NCBI RefSeq assembly: GCF_002982075.1
Contig: NZ_PUEJ01000004.1
Coordinates: 372,001 to 436,000, forward strand
Direction of reading: 5' to 3'
Source of the DNA: Labrys okinawensis
GTDB taxonomy: Bacteria > Pseudomonadota > Alphaproteobacteria > Rhizobiales > Labraceae
DNA length: 64,000 nt
Part shown: positions 8,875 through 17,829 of the stretch, piece by piece
Position numbering within the stretch: position 1 is the stretch's first letter
How the letters are laid out: each line of letters begins with the position of its first letter
Program-made: the position numbers and the translations under genes
The notes under the pieces: generated by a model
Databases searched by the model: none
Seen by the model: only the letters and a program-made list of their open reading frames with translations
What the model was told of the DNA's origin: nothing

Positions 8875-9456
8875 CTAGACCCATTCGGCCGTTTTGTTGC
8901 GGAAGACCAGGAGCTTGCCCTGCCAGATCGGTTCCTCGGCGGCCTGGCCGCTGGCTTTTCCGGCCAGCAGCACCATCAGCACACGGGCGACGCCGCCATG
9001 GCTGACGACCACCTGATCCTGCGTCACCGTCTTGAGCCAGAGCGCGATGCGGTCGTGCAGCATGGCGTAGCTCTCACCGCGCGGCGGCACATAAGCCCAT
9101 TTGTCGGCCGTGCGCGCCTTCACCATGTTGCGGTCCACCGAACGCAATTCAGCCCAGGTGCGGCCTTCCCAATCGCCGAAGGTCAGCTCCTTGAGGCGAT
9201 CGTCGGTGGTGTAGCGCTGCGGCGGCAAGCCGATCGCCTTGCGCGCCAGTTCCGCCGTCTCGCGCGTGCGTCCCAGCGGGCTGACCAGCCAAGGCAGGCC
9301 ATCCGGCTCAGGCAGGATCTCGGCGAGCCTGTGGCCAGCCTCGGCGGCTTGCCTGCGTCCGGCTTCGTTGAGGGGAATGTCCTGCTGGCCTTGCAGGCGC
9401 GCTTCGGCGTTCCAGTCGGTCTCGCCGTGGCGCATGAAGTAAAGTGTGGGCGCCAC
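8875..9456 (-). CDS. Histidine phosphatase family protein
   Basis: 193 residues. The N-terminus reads APTLYFMRHGETDWNAEARL with the phospho-histidine motif RHGET; a second catalytic His lies in VVVSHGGVARVL. This is the phosphoglycerate-mutase-like histidine phosphatase branch with acid-phosphatase-type activity on small metabolites; the substrate is unknown. The start is a GTG at 9456: AGGAGT sits about 8 bases upstream, whereas in-frame codons further up lack any ribosome site. It lies downstream of fabI on the same strand, as in related genomes. Confidence 0.88.
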   Translation of the reverse strand: MAPTLYFMRHGETDWNAEARLQGQQDIPLNEAGRRQAAEAGHRLAEILPEPDGLPWLVSPLGRTRETAELARKAIGLPPQRYTTDDRLKELTFGDWEGRTWAELRSVDRNMVKARTADKWAYVPPRGESYAMLHDRIALWLKTVTQDQVVVSHGGVARVLMVLLAGKASGQAAEEPIWQGKLLVFRNKTAEWV

Positions 9457-9611
9457 GGGCTTACTCCTGCTTTGGACGCATGAACCAGACGGGAGGCCGT
9501 CCTGCCTCCCTAAACGGGCATGACGCCAGCCGGCGGACGCCCGTCTCGTTTTCGTGCTGCCGGCCACTCACGAACTGCTGGACCGGTGCTCCAAAGCCTG
9601 CCCTCCCCCGC

Positions 9612-10430
9612 TCAGTCCTTGCCGGCGAGCGTGATGTCCGGGGAGGTCGGATTTTTCATGCCGACCACATGGTAACCGGCATCGACATGGTGCACTTCGC
9701 CGGTCACGCCGCGCGACATGTCGGAAAGCAGATAGGCCCCCGCTTCGCCCACCTCCTCGATGGTGACGGTGCGGCGCAGCGGCGCGTTGTATTCGTTCCA
9801 CTTCAGGATGTAGCGGAAGTCACCGATGCCGGAGGCGGCCAGAGTCTTGATCGGACCGGCAGAGATGGCATTGACCCGAATCGCCTTCTCGCCGAGGTCG
9901 GCGGCGAGGTAGCGCACGCTCGCCTCGAGCGCGGCCTTGGCCACGCCCATAACGTTGTAGTGCGGCATCCACTTCTCGGCGCCGTAATAGGTCAGCGTCA
10001 GGATCGAGCCGCCATCCGTCATCAGCTTCTCGGCGCGCTGGGCGACCGAGGTGAGCGAATAACAGGAGATCAGCATCGTCTTGGTGAAGTTCTCCTCGGT
10101 CGTCTCGATATAACGGCCGTCGAGCTGATCCTTGTCCGAAAAGGCGATGGCGTGGACGATGAAGTCGAGCTTGCCCCATTTGGCGGCGACCTCGGCGAAC
10201 ACGGCATCGATGCTAGCGCCGTCGGTGACGTCGCAATGGCCGACGACCAAGGCATCGAGTTCGGCAGCCAAGGGCTCGACGCGCTTCTTGAGGGCATCCC
10301 CCTGATAGGTGAAGGCGAGCTCGGCGCCATGCTGCCTGCACGCCTTGGCGATACCCCAGGCGATCGATCTATTATTCGCCACACCCATGATGAGGCCGCG
10401 CTTGCCGGCCATCAATCCACTTGCTGTCAT
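9612..10430 (-). CDS. fabI: Enoyl-ACP reductase, NADH-dependent
   Basis: 272 residues. N-terminal nucleotide-binding motif GLIMGVANNRSIAWGIAKA is diagnostic of FabI (GxxxxxSxA type rather than GxxxGxG). The catalytic Tyr and Lys are in YYGAEKWMPHYNVMGVAKAA. SAGPIKTLAASGI and the C-terminal DAGYHVVGM are also typical. It reduces trans-2-enoyl-ACP in the last step of each fatty-acid elongation round and is the triclosan target. The histidine phosphatase follows on the same strand. Other SDR roles are very unlikely. Confidence 0.96.
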   Translation of the reverse strand: MTASGLMAGKRGLIMGVANNRSIAWGIAKACRQHGAELAFTYQGDALKKRVEPLAAELDALVVGHCDVTDGASIDAVFAEVAAKWGKLDFIVHAIAFSDKDQLDGRYIETTEENFTKTMLISCYSLTSVAQRAEKLMTDGGSILTLTYYGAEKWMPHYNVMGVAKAALEASVRYLAADLGEKAIRVNAISAGPIKTLAASGIGDFRYILKWNEYNAPLRRTVTIEEVGEAGAYLLSDMSRGVTGEVHHVDAGYHVVGMKNPTSPDITLAGKD

Positions 10431-10577
10431 TCCGCAACTGCCTATTCGAAAGGAACGGCATGAATAACGGAAGGCTGCGCAGGGGGGAAGGGGCGATAGA
10501 CCTATTTGTTGAGGAATAGACCCGCACCGTCATGCCGGACGTATATTCCGCCGCCTTGTGTTCCCGGAAGATTGCCG

Positions 10578-11330
10578 TCAGACGTGCTGGCCGCCATTGA
10601 TGGCGATCTCGGCCCCGTTCACATAGGAACTCTGATCCGTGCACAGAAAATAGATGGTCTTGGCCACCTCGTCCGGCGTGCCGAGGCGGCGCATCGGGAT
10701 CTGAGCCACGATCTTCTCGGTGCCGGGCGACAGGATCGACGTATCGATCTCACCGGGCGCGATCGCATTGACCCTGATACCTCGCGGCGCAAAGTCCGAG
10801 GCCATTTCGCGGGTCAGCGCCGCCAGGGCCGCCTTTGACGTCGCATAGGCCGCACCGGCGAAGGGATGGACACGCGCGCCGGCGATCGAGGTGACGTTCA
10901 CCACCGATCCCTTGACCTGTTCGAGTTCCTCGATCAGCCCGCGCGCGAGCATGATGGGCGCGAAGAAATTAACCTGGAACACCCATTGCCAATCGGAAAG
11001 CCCGGTGTCGATGCTGCTCAGGCGCGACCCGTTCTTGCCCTTGGGCGAGATCGCCGCATTGTTGACCAGCGCATGCAGGCCGCTGCCGTCGAGACGGCGC
11101 TTGATCTCCTCGATCGCTTCTTCTGTATTGCCCGGGTCCGAGAGATCGACCTGAATATGATCCTCCGGCCCTGCCTCCCAAGGACACTCCTCGGGAAAAG
11201 CATGGCGGGAGCAGGTGATGACCCGCCAGCCCGCCGCTGAAAAGCGCTTGACGGTCGCGTGTCCGATCCCTCGGGAGGCGCCGGTGAGGATCATCGCGCG
11301 CTGCGGATGCTGGGCGGAACTGCTTGCCAT
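10578..11330 (-). CDS. Short-chain dehydrogenase/reductase
   Basis: 250 residues, classical SDR. TGASRGIGHA is the NAD(P)-binding glycine motif, NNAA follows strand 4, and the catalytic set is Ser in VTSIAG and YATSK. PGEIDTSI and a C-terminal GAEIAINGGQHV complete the fold. Substrate cannot be inferred. The start at 11330 (MASSSAQHPQRAMILTG) is chosen over an ATG 16 codons upstream because the latter adds an unlikely N-terminus. It sits between pdxH and fabI on the same strand but with more than 140-base gaps. Confidence 0.86.
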   Translation of the reverse strand: MASSSAQHPQRAMILTGASRGIGHATVKRFSAAGWRVITCSRHAFPEECPWEAGPEDHIQVDLSDPGNTEEAIEEIKRRLDGSGLHALVNNAAISPKGKNGSRLSSIDTGLSDWQWVFQVNFFAPIMLARGLIEELEQVKGSVVNVTSIAGARVHPFAGAAYATSKAALAALTREMASDFAPRGIRVNAIAPGEIDTSILSPGTEKIVAQIPMRRLGTPDEVAKTIYFLCTDQSSYVNGAEIAINGGQHV

Positions 11331-11478
11331 GAGAATAACCGATCGAAAAAGAGGCGGCTCCAGGGAGCCGTGCCACAAGACATAGATATCACGACGCCCA
11401 AATGAAATAGGGCGACGGATCGCCGCGACAGGCGAGCGAAGGTCAGGCCATCATTCGGATCGCTGGGGCCGGATGATC

Positions 11479-12129
11479 TCAGGGATAGAGCTGCTCTCGC
11501 TGCCAGCCACCGTGCGCCTGCCCGCGCCGGAATACCAGGCGGTCATGCAACCGGAACGGCCTGTCGTGCCAGAATTCGATCTGCACCGGCAGGATACGGA
11601 AGCCCGTCCAGTGGGGCGGGCGCGGAATTTCGCCGATGGCGAATTTGGCCGTATAGGTCGCCACCGCCTTTTCGAGGGCGAAACGCCCCTCAAGCGGCCG
11701 CGACTGCTGCGAGGCCCAGGCACCGATCCGGCTTCCGCGCGGGCGCGTGGCGAAATAGGCGTCGGCCTCCGCATCCGTAACGCGCTCCACCGGCCCGCGC
11801 ACCCTCACCTGCCGGCGCAGGCTCTTCCAATGAAACAGCAGGGCGGCCTTGGGCGTGCCGGCCAATTCCTGGCCCTTGGCACTCTGCGTATTGGTGTAGA
11901 AGACGAAGCCCTTGTCGTCGAGGCCCTTGAGCAGCACCATGCGTACATCCGGCAGGCCCTCGGTATCCACCGTGGCGAGCGCCATGGCGTTGGGATCGTT
12001 GGGCTCGGATTTCTCCGCCTCCGCGAGCCACTGCGCGAACAACAAAAATGGCTCGGACGCATCCAGGAAGCCGGCGGAGTCACCCGGCGTTAACTCGCCC
12101 GTGCCAGGATTACCTAACGTCATGGTCAT
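11479..12129 (-). CDS. pdxH: Pyridoxine/pyridoxamine 5'-phosphate oxidase
   Basis: 216 residues, full length. FMN-binding residues appear in [20 protein letters not shown] and [18 protein letters not shown]; the C-terminal signature is around [15 protein letters not shown]. It oxidises pyridoxamine or pyridoxine 5'-phosphate to PLP with FMN and oxygen, in PLP synthesis and salvage. Divergent from a surface lipoprotein gene whose start is only 15 bases away, so the two promoters must overlap the other gene's 5' end. Linkage to fabI and a DnaJ-like gene is conserved in Hyphomicrobiales. Confidence 0.95.
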   Translation of the reverse strand: MTMTLGNPGTGELTPGDSAGFLDASEPFLLFAQWLAEAEKSEPNDPNAMALATVDTEGLPDVRMVLLKGLDDKGFVFYTNTQSAKGQELAGTPKAALLFHWKSLRRQVRVRGPVERVTDAEADAYFATRPRGSRIGAWASQQSRPLEGRFALEKAVATYTAKFAIGEIPRPPHWTGFRILPVQIEFWHDRPFRLHDRLVFRRGQAHGGWQREQLYP

Positions 12130-12144
12130 TGGGGTGGCTCCACT

Positions 12145-12645
12145 GTGTTCAGCCTGTTCGCCTTCAAGGGCGCTTATAACGCGTACCGCGTCCGCGGCCC
12201 ACTGTCAGCGCTGTTCGCCGGTGTCATTTTGACAGGCTGCGCCATTTCGACGCCGCTCGGCCCGATCTTCGGTTCCGCCGAGGACCAGACGACGACGGGC
12301 TCGATCCCCGCCCAGGATCTTCGCTTCAACGCCAGCATGACCGATGCCGACTGGCAGCAGGCCAAGGCCGCTCTGCAGGCCGCCATGGATCCCCAGAATC
12401 CAGGCGCTTCGATTCAATGGTCCAACATGGCGACCAACGCCCATGGCTCGGTGACGCCCGTGGCCGAGCCCTATGTCGAGAACAAGCTCACCTGCCGCAG
12501 CTTCGTAGCGGCACAGTCGGGCCAAAGCGGCGGGACGGTCAGGGGATCGAACCCGGCGCAATGGTACCAAGGCAAATCCTGCCGCAAGAGCGGTACGCCC
12601 TGGTCCATCGTCAGCGTGCAGCCCTGGGCCCTGCCGAGGGCATAA
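12145..12645 (+). CDS. RT0821/Lpp0805-type surface lipoprotein
   Basis: 166 residues starting with GTG. A hydrophobic stretch ends in the lipobox LTGC at about residues 29-32, so it is probably a lipoprotein. The C-terminal half reads [11 protein letters not shown] and [17 protein letters not shown], with two Cys that may pair, resembling the RT0821/Lpp0805 (17-kDa antigen-like) surface family often found beside pdxH. The start is 15 bases from the divergent pdxH start; no better start exists because the frame has no nearby ATG. Confidence 0.72.
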   Translation: MFSLFAFKGAYNAYRVRGPLSALFAGVILTGCAISTPLGPIFGSAEDQTTTGSIPAQDLRFNASMTDADWQQAKAALQAAMDPQNPGASIQWSNMATNAHGSVTPVAEPYVENKLTCRSFVAAQSGQSGGTVRGSNPAQWYQGKSCRKSGTPWSIVSVQPWALPRA

Positions 12646-12848
12646 ATCGCCGGCGCCGCCAACCCGGTTAATCGAACATTCAGGTGGCTGAGCTTATACT
12701 GTTCACCATGCCGTGCGAAGTATCACGGGGCTTTCACGTTAACCATGATAGCTTCGCCGCCAAATATTCACAGTCCGGCCCTCACCTCGCTTCAAAGCAC
12801 CTTCAGGGTGAATGCAAGTAGAGCGTGTCGTTGCGTATGGAGTTAATC

Positions 12849-13067
12849 ATGACGACCTCCCCTCTTTCCTCTGCCCGACCGAGCGAAGGGCCCGCACCCC
12901 AGCAGGGGTCCCCGCGCGAACAGTTGCAGCATCTCTATCGTGCCATCGGCATTTCGGCTGTCGCCGCCGCTGCGGCGCAGGTGGCGCGAGTGGTGGCCAA
13001 GCCTGAAAAACCCAAATATGAAATGCCGGCCTGCCTGCGCGAGGAAGACGACGATCTCGCCGCTTGA
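12849..13067 (+). CDS. Small hypothetical protein
   Basis: 72 residues. GGAG lies about 9 bases before the ATG. A Pro-rich N-terminus is followed by REQLQHLYRAIGISAVAAAA, an amphipathic to hydrophobic helix, then a charged tail ending REEDDDLAA. A good intrinsic terminator follows 90 bases downstream, which supports a real transcription unit. No family recognised; possibly membrane-associated through the Ala-rich helix. Confidence 0.6.
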   Translation: MTTSPLSSARPSEGPAPQQGSPREQLQHLYRAIGISAVAAAAAQVARVVAKPEKPKYEMPACLREEDDDLAA

Positions 13068-13158
13068 GCGAAAACATTCTGCATTTGTCGATATGCGACG
13101 CGGCCACGACGGCTTGAATGCGGCATACCGGTAATATTGAACTTATCAATGCATCGCA

Positions 13159-13185
13159 GCCGCGCCGCAAAGCGCGGCTTTTCTT
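13159..13185 (+). terminator. Intrinsic terminator
   Basis: GCCGCGC / GCGCGGC, 7-bp stem with a 6-nt loop, followed by TTTTCTTT. It ends the transcript of the small gene at 12849. Confidence 0.85.
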
Positions 13186-13219
13186 TATGACGTGGCGGCT
13201 CATTTACTTGTGACGTTCT

Positions 13220-13233
13220 TGCAACATGTTGCA
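13220..13233. promoter_or_regulatory. Perfect 14-bp palindrome, possible operator
   Basis: TGCAACATGTTGCA is a perfect palindrome in AT-rich intergenic DNA, about 150 bases before the small gene at 13385. Such symmetry fits a dimeric regulator site. The regulator is not known. Confidence 0.35.
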
Positions 13234-13384
13234 GCAAAATAGCATCGATGTCGCAATTGGGCCAATCATGTCGCCGTTCCGTCATAATTCCCGCGCCTTC
13301 GCTGTCAATTATAAGCCAAGTTATTGTCGTACCTGCCTAAATCTGCACACGTAGCTGTCGTGTATCTTGGTTGAGGACCAGATT

Positions 13385-13573
13385 ATGGACATCGAGGGAT
13401 CGCGTCTCCAGCAGCCCGCTCAGGACAAGCGGGAAAAGCTCGAGGATCGTTATGGCAAGATTGCCATGCCGGCTCTGGCTGCAGCCGTCGGGGCAGCGCG
13501 CAAAGAAAAGGATCAGCGCCAGATGAGCGCGGAGGCAGCTTATACCCGCCTCCAGCAAATGGCCCAGTCGTAA
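13385..13573 (+). CDS. Small hypothetical protein
   Basis: 62 residues, highly charged: MDIEGSRLQQPAQDKREKLE at the start and KEKDQRQMSAEAAYTRLQQM near the end, with an Ala-rich middle (MPALAAAVGAARK). Probably helical. GAGGA lies about 10 bases before ATG 13385. No family recognised. Treated as a gene because of the ribosome site and compact charged composition. Confidence 0.5.
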   Translation: MDIEGSRLQQPAQDKREKLEDRYGKIAMPALAAAVGAARKEKDQRQMSAEAAYTRLQQMAQS

Positions 13574-14135
13574 GACCTGGTATACTTTCCTTTACGGCAC
13601 TAGACCTGTCACGGCTGGCAACCGGCTTTTCCGGATGCGGTGCTTTTGTGCGTAAGTACGGTTGGGCGATGGCCGACTGATATCAGCCGCCCTGGCAGGA
13701 CGAGAAAGCGCCGAAGCTGCCGGTTGAAATCGCCTTCGGCCGTTTGCACTCGATACGCCGAGCTGATCGAACTCCCGGCACACTGTGCACATTGCCTCCG
13801 CTGCCCAGACTTGGATCCCGGCCACATCTTTGTTCATGCCGAAGGGCGCCTGGAGCGTCTGGCGATTAGACGGCATCACCTCGAATCGCAAAGACGCGTC
13901 GAAACAAGCGCTAGAGCAACTAGGCGATCGCACTCGAGCGCGTTTTGCTCCTGCGTCTCTCGCCGCCGTGCAGCGAAGATCGGCTGTTTCACTGGACGGA
14001 TCCGGCTGGGCCCCTCCGTCATTTCCTGACCGCCCCCAATGATCGCCTTCTCCGCCGAACCCGCCGCGGCAGGCGCCCATGGAGGACAGCGCCAGCAGAC
14101 GGCCATGACAGCGAATGGCGGGGCGACCTGGACAA
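13574..14135. other. Long non-coding stretch with a repeat copy
   Basis: About 560 bases between the small gene at 13385 and the terminator of the L,D-transpeptidase gene. It contains a mosaic repeat copy at 13853-13951. Several frames are open but none has a convincing start, ribosome site or recognisable protein. Nothing else seen. Confidence 0.55.
13853..13951. repeat. Mosaic repeat copy (b)
   Basis: Holds the modules AATCGCAAAGACGCG, TCGAAACAA, TAGAGCAA and TTTTGCTCC, in the same order as the reverse complement of the copy at 47391. Confidence 0.7.
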
Positions 14136-14136
14136 C

Positions 14137-14165
14137 AAAAAGCCCCGGTGGAGATCCGGGGCTCT
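14137..14165 (-). terminator. Intrinsic terminator of the L,D-transpeptidase gene
   Basis: On the minus strand AGCCCCGG / CCGGGGCT forms an 8-bp stem with a 7-nt loop followed by TTTTTGTTG. It lies about 55 bases past the stop of the gene. Confidence 0.8.
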
Positions 14166-14220
14166 TGTCGAGATCACCTTGGATTTCGCGCCCTGCTCAG
14201 CACAGCGCCGAAATCCATCG

Positions 14221-14808
14221 TCAGCGCACGATCACCTTGGTGCCGGCGGGAACGCGGTTATAGAGATCGATCACATCGATGTTGCGCATACGGATGCAGC
14301 CGGACGATACGCTGCGGCCGATCTTCTCGGGCTCGTTGGTGCCATGGATGCGATAAAGCGTGTCCTTGCCGCCCTGGAAGAGATAGAGCGCGCGCGCCCC
14401 CAGCGGGTTGGTCCAGCCCCCTTCGGTGCGCTTGACATGCGGCCAGCGCGCAATCATCTCGGCCGGCGGATTCCAGGTCGGCCATTCCGCCTTGTGATCG
14501 ATGACCGCCTCGCCCGTCCAGCCGAAGGCTTCGCTGCCGAGAGCCACGCCATAGCGCATCGCCTTGCCGTCGGGCAGCGTGTAATAGAGCAGATGCTGCT
14601 TGGTCTCGACCACGATCACACCCGGCGGCTCTCCGGTGGGATTGTCGACCATGTAGCGGGCATACATCTTGTCCACGTCGCCGGTCGGAATCATCGCCAT
14701 GAACTGCGCGTCCCGCTCCGAGAGCACGGGATCGGCCGTCTTGGTATATTGGCAAGCGCCCAGACTCAGCGACATGGCCGCGAGCACGGCATAATGGACC
14801 AGTTTCAT
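14221..14808 (-). CDS. L,D-transpeptidase (YkuD domain) lipoprotein
   Basis: 195 residues. Signal peptide with lipobox LGAC at about residues 16-19. The YkuD domain carries the catalytic [20 protein letters not shown], that is HGTx...SxGCIRM with the nucleophile Cys. Enzymes of this kind make 3-3 cross-links in peptidoglycan or attach outer-membrane lipoproteins to it. Family members in Hyphomicrobiales are numerous. It stands alone with a clear terminator downstream and a 600-base non-coding region upstream. Confidence 0.92.
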   Translation of the reverse strand: MKLVHYAVLAAMSLSLGACQYTKTADPVLSERDAQFMAMIPTGDVDKMYARYMVDNPTGEPPGVIVVETKQHLLYYTLPDGKAMRYGVALGSEAFGWTGEAVIDHKAEWPTWNPPAEMIARWPHVKRTEGGWTNPLGARALYLFQGGKDTLYRIHGTNEPEKIGRSVSSGCIRMRNIDVIDLYNRVPAGTKVIVR

Positions 14809-15030
14809 AGTACCCCCGAATACGTCAGCGCGTAGCTAGTACCGCCATCATTATGGTTACTGTTCGGTTAAGCCCGGCGGTACAGGCAGACGAGAGCCGG
14901 AAACCTCAACACATGCACAGTACAAAAATGAAACAACCAGTGGGTGTCAATGCGGCGTGATTAAAAAACAAGAAGTGTTGCCGATATCATACGCTGCAGC
15001 GTCGCCGCCCCCGCGAACCTCAAATCCGGA

Positions 15031-15100
15031 GGGTTTTGCGATCCGGCACAATCGCCGGGACTTGCAAAGGCACGTCGAAACAAAGAATTAAGGCCATGAG
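15031..15100. repeat. Mosaic repeat copy (c), partial
   Basis: Contains TTTTGCGATC, ATCGCCGGGA, TGCAAAGGCACG and TCGAAACAAAGAATTA, matching the stem and spacer modules of the family; the TAGAGCAA module has decayed. Confidence 0.55.
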
Positions 15101-15206
15101 CACCGGGACATCGACGCACCTCTCCATGGCCAGGCACATCGCCCTCGTTTCCTGAGAGGAAGTCGGGACAGGCATAAGAATTGCAGGCTACATTCTTTAA
15201 AAAACT

Positions 15207-15243
15207 ACACCTCTCTCCTGGCGAGACGGGTGTGAGGCTTTTT
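15207..15243 (+). terminator. Candidate terminator of an unannotated transcript
   Basis: ACACC/GGTGT plus TCTC/GAGA pair with a small bulge around loop TCCTGGC, then GAGGCTTTTT. No gene precedes it on this strand, so if active it would end a non-coding RNA. Confidence 0.35.
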
Positions 15244-15409
15244 CTCTACAGGATGCCCAAGCTGAAAGGAGCGGACAAACCTCCTGCAAGGCCTGCCCGC
15301 TCAAGTTACTGCTATGGAGAGTAGAGTTACGTCCACGGCAACCCGGTTTCCCGGTCGCTGCACCACTGTGCCTTACGGCACAGCCGGCCGCCGCAGCAGC
15401 GACTATTCG

Positions 15410-15712
15410 TCAATGAGCAGTCGAGGGACGCGTCGGCGCCGAGAAGCTCAGGGCGCTGTCGATTCCGGCGATAATTCCGCGGGCCAGGTCGACATGACGG
15501 CCGACTCCGGCGGAAAGGGCATCCCGCATCTGGGAGTCGAGAGGAGAATTGTTGATGGCAACACCGAGGCTGGACAAGGTCGCGCAAAGCTCTCCCAGCA
15601 GACGCTGGTGCTGTCGGATCGACAGCATATAGGCGCGATGCAGCTCGGTGATATCTGGCGCCGACATGTCGACATCGTCGTTCCAGGCCAGGCGTTCGTT
15701 TGAGGTCAACAT
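15410..15712 (-). CDS. Small hypothetical helical protein
   Basis: 100 residues. GGGGA lies about 8 bases before the ATG. The sequence (ELHRAYMLSIRQHQRLLGEL, LSSLGVAINN, MRDALSAGVGRHVDLARGII) predicts mostly amphipathic helix, without signal peptide or membrane segment. No family recognised. An upstream in-frame extension of 47 codons has no ribosome site and is rejected. Confidence 0.55.
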   Translation of the reverse strand: MLTSNERLAWNDDVDMSAPDITELHRAYMLSIRQHQRLLGELCATLSSLGVAINNSPLDSQMRDALSAGVGRHVDLARGIIAGIDSALSFSAPTRPSTAH

Positions 15713-16078
15713 CGATAGTCCCCGACGATTTTGCGTGGGCTCGTGCTGAATTTCGGCCCCGCTGATGCAGCAATGGTTAATTGGAAACGGCCCCTTCGCG
15801 CTGTGCGTTTTCGCACATCGCTGTGGGGCGGTATCCTCATGCCGCCTGTCCAATCAGGGGGAAGAAGGGCATCGGCGGCATATGGGAGGGGGCGCCGCTG
15901 CTATCGAGAGAACACCATCGCCCTCTATCCGCCTATGCGAAAGCGCACAGAGTGGTAACCGGGGGCGGAGACGCGGTGCGCGGCCATATCGGGCGCCACA
16001 ACCTTTGCTTGTATTCGAACCTGCAAAGGGCGAGCATGGCGCAACAGGCGTCCGACGACGACTCCATTGGAGTTTTCC
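15713..16078. other. Intergenic region before the vWA gene
   Basis: 366 bases between divergent genes. CCTTTGC / GCAAAGG form a loose inverted repeat at about 16003-16029. No gene seen; presumably holds promoters for both sides. Confidence 0.5.
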
Positions 16079-17791
16079 ATGCAGAAAGGCTTTTGCTTCA
16101 CCCTTCTGGGCCTCCTCGGCCTGGCCGGCGCCTCGTTGGCGTTTGCCGCGAGCGCGCGGGCCGAGGAAGGAGCTCGCGTCATGCTGGTGCTCGACGCCTC
16201 GGGCTCGATGTGGGGCAAGGTTGGCGCGATCACCAAGATCGAAGCGGCCCGCCAAACCGTCGGCACCATCTTGAAAGGCTGGCCCTCGGAGGACCATCTC
16301 GGCTTGATCGTCTATGGCCACCGTCGAAAAGGCGACTGTGCCGACATCGAGATGCTCAAGCCGGTCGGGCCTGTCGACGGGCAGACATTCATGACCATGG
16401 TCGGCGGCTTGACCCCCAAGGGCCGCACACCGATGACGGACGCCGTGCGAGCCGCCGCCGAGGCGATGAAGGGGCATGAAGGTCGGGCGACCATCATCCT
16501 GGTTTCGGACGGCGTCGAGACATGCAACGCCGACCCCTGCGAGGTCGCTGCCAAGCTGAAGAAGGCCGATATCGACCTCGTCGTCGACACCGTCGGCTTC
16601 GACATCAAGGATCCGGAGGCCAATCGCGAACTGCGCTGCATGGCAGCGGCGACAGGCGGCATCGCCCTGCAGGCCGAGGATGCCGGCGAACTCACCAAGG
16701 CGATCCAGCAGGCCGTCCATGCCGCTCAGGGCAATCCACCTCCGCCGGCACCACCCCCTGAACCCAAGATCGAACCCAAGATCGAACCCAAGGCGGAGCC
16801 CAGACCGGCGTGGAACCTCACCGGCTATGCCCGGCTGGCCGCCGGTGACGATCCGCTCACCGACAATCTGCAATGGGAACTCACCCGGCTGGCGCCGGAA
16901 GGCGTCCCCCCTGAAACGGTGATGACCAGCTACAACGCCAACATCCATGAACAGGTTGCTCCGGGCGACTACATCCTGACGCTCACGGCCGGACAGGCCA
17001 GCGTGCGGGCACCCGTCACCATCAAACCCGGCGAGATGAACCGCGTCGACATGGCGCTGAACGCCGGCCGCCTCGGCCTGCGTGCCAAGCGGACGGCGAC
17101 GGAAACCGCCCTGGAAAACGCGACCTGGACCGTCAAGGCCAAGGGCGGCACCGACGACCTGTTCACCAGCTATGATGCCGAGACGGCGGTCATCCTGCCG
17201 GCGGGCGAATACAGCGTCACGCTCAAACTCGGCACGTCCATCCAGTCCCGCGACGTCGAGGTCGCACCGGCCGAAACGGTTCCCGTCGAGATCATCGCCG
17301 GGGTGGGCAAGCTCAAAGGCAAGGTTGTGTTCGTTTCCGGAGGCTCCCTTGCGAAGGACCCCCATGTGGAGATCCTCGCCGGCGCCACAGCGGTCGACGG
17401 CGAATCATTCCTGGCCGATGCCTATGACGGCGAGCCGGTCTTCGATATTGCAGCCGGCACGTACCGCGTTCATGTCCATATCGACGGTGTGGACCGGGTC
17501 TTCCCGCTGGAGATCAAGGCCGGCGAAACGGTGACGGCTTCCTTCCCCCTCGATGCGGGCCTTGCCGCCCTCGACGCACCGGGCGCGGATTCGGTGCGCA
17601 TCACCAGCCCCGAAACCGATATTTATGGAGAGGCGAAGGAAATCACCCGGCTCTACACCCTGCCGGCGCACTACGTCCTGCCTGCCGGCAAATACAAGAT
17701 CAGTGCCTGGAAGGGCGATGTCAGCACCGTCCAGGACGTCGAGATCAGGGCAGGCATTCGCAATGAGGTGAAGCTGGCCCTGCCACAATGA
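16079..17791 (+). CDS. Exported vWA-domain protein with C-terminal beta repeats
   Basis: 570 residues. Signal peptide (1-28, cleavage near ARAEE). vWA domain about 32-225 with an intact MIDAS: DASGSMWG at 39-46, a Thr in KGRTPMTDAV, and LVSDGVETC. A Pro-rich linker PPPPAPPPEPKIEPKIEPKA follows, then about four repeats of a 75-90-residue beta unit whose cores read GDYILTLTAG, GEYSVTLKLG, GTYRVHVHIDG and GKYKISAWKG, each followed by V-(x)-IKAGE-like strands. They resemble PEGA-type or Ig-like units. Likely periplasmic, binding protein partners through divalent metal. GGAG sits 8 bases before ATG 16079. Confidence 0.85.
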   Translation: MQKGFCFTLLGLLGLAGASLAFAASARAEEGARVMLVLDASGSMWGKVGAITKIEAARQTVGTILKGWPSEDHLGLIVYGHRRKGDCADIEMLKPVGPVDGQTFMTMVGGLTPKGRTPMTDAVRAAAEAMKGHEGRATIILVSDGVETCNADPCEVAAKLKKADIDLVVDTVGFDIKDPEANRELRCMAAATGGIALQAEDAGELTKAIQQAVHAAQGNPPPPAPPPEPKIEPKIEPKAEPRPAWNLTGYARLAAGDDPLTDNLQWELTRLAPEGVPPETVMTSYNANIHEQVAPGDYILTLTAGQASVRAPVTIKPGEMNRVDMALNAGRLGLRAKRTATETALENATWTVKAKGGTDDLFTSYDAETAVILPAGEYSVTLKLGTSIQSRDVEVAPAETVPVEIIAGVGKLKGKVVFVSGGSLAKDPHVEILAGATAVDGESFLADAYDGEPVFDIAAGTYRVHVHIDGVDRVFPLEIKAGETVTASFPLDAGLAALDAPGADSVRITSPETDIYGEAKEITRLYTLPAHYVLPAGKYKISAWKGDVSTVQDVEIRAGIRNEVKLALPQ

Positions 17792-17829
17792 TCCCGGCTT
17801 CGTCGGCGCAGTCGGTGAACGCGCTTATG

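Larger units (their letters stand above)
13068..13384. other. Intergenic stretch with a terminator and a palindrome
   Basis: 317 bases between two small genes. It holds the terminator at 13159 and a perfect 14-bp palindrome at 13220-13233. No reading frame with a ribosome site was seen. Confidence 0.6.
14809..15409. other. 600-base non-coding region with repeat and hairpins
   Basis: No convincing gene on either strand. It contains a repeat copy (15031-15100), an imperfect hairpin followed by a T run (15207-15243), and a second inverted repeat GAGCGG / CCGCTC at about 15270-15302. Length and hairpins leave room for a small RNA, which I cannot prove. Confidence 0.5.

Noticed and set aside
15160..15300. 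RNase P or other housekeeping RNA in the long gap
   Set aside because: A GAGAGGAAGTCGGGAC stretch loosely recalls the RNase P start, but the rest of the conserved core is absent.
15854..17365. 503-codon minus-strand frame opposite the vWA gene
   Set aside because: Shadow of the vWA protein, which has a signal peptide, MIDAS and ribosome site.
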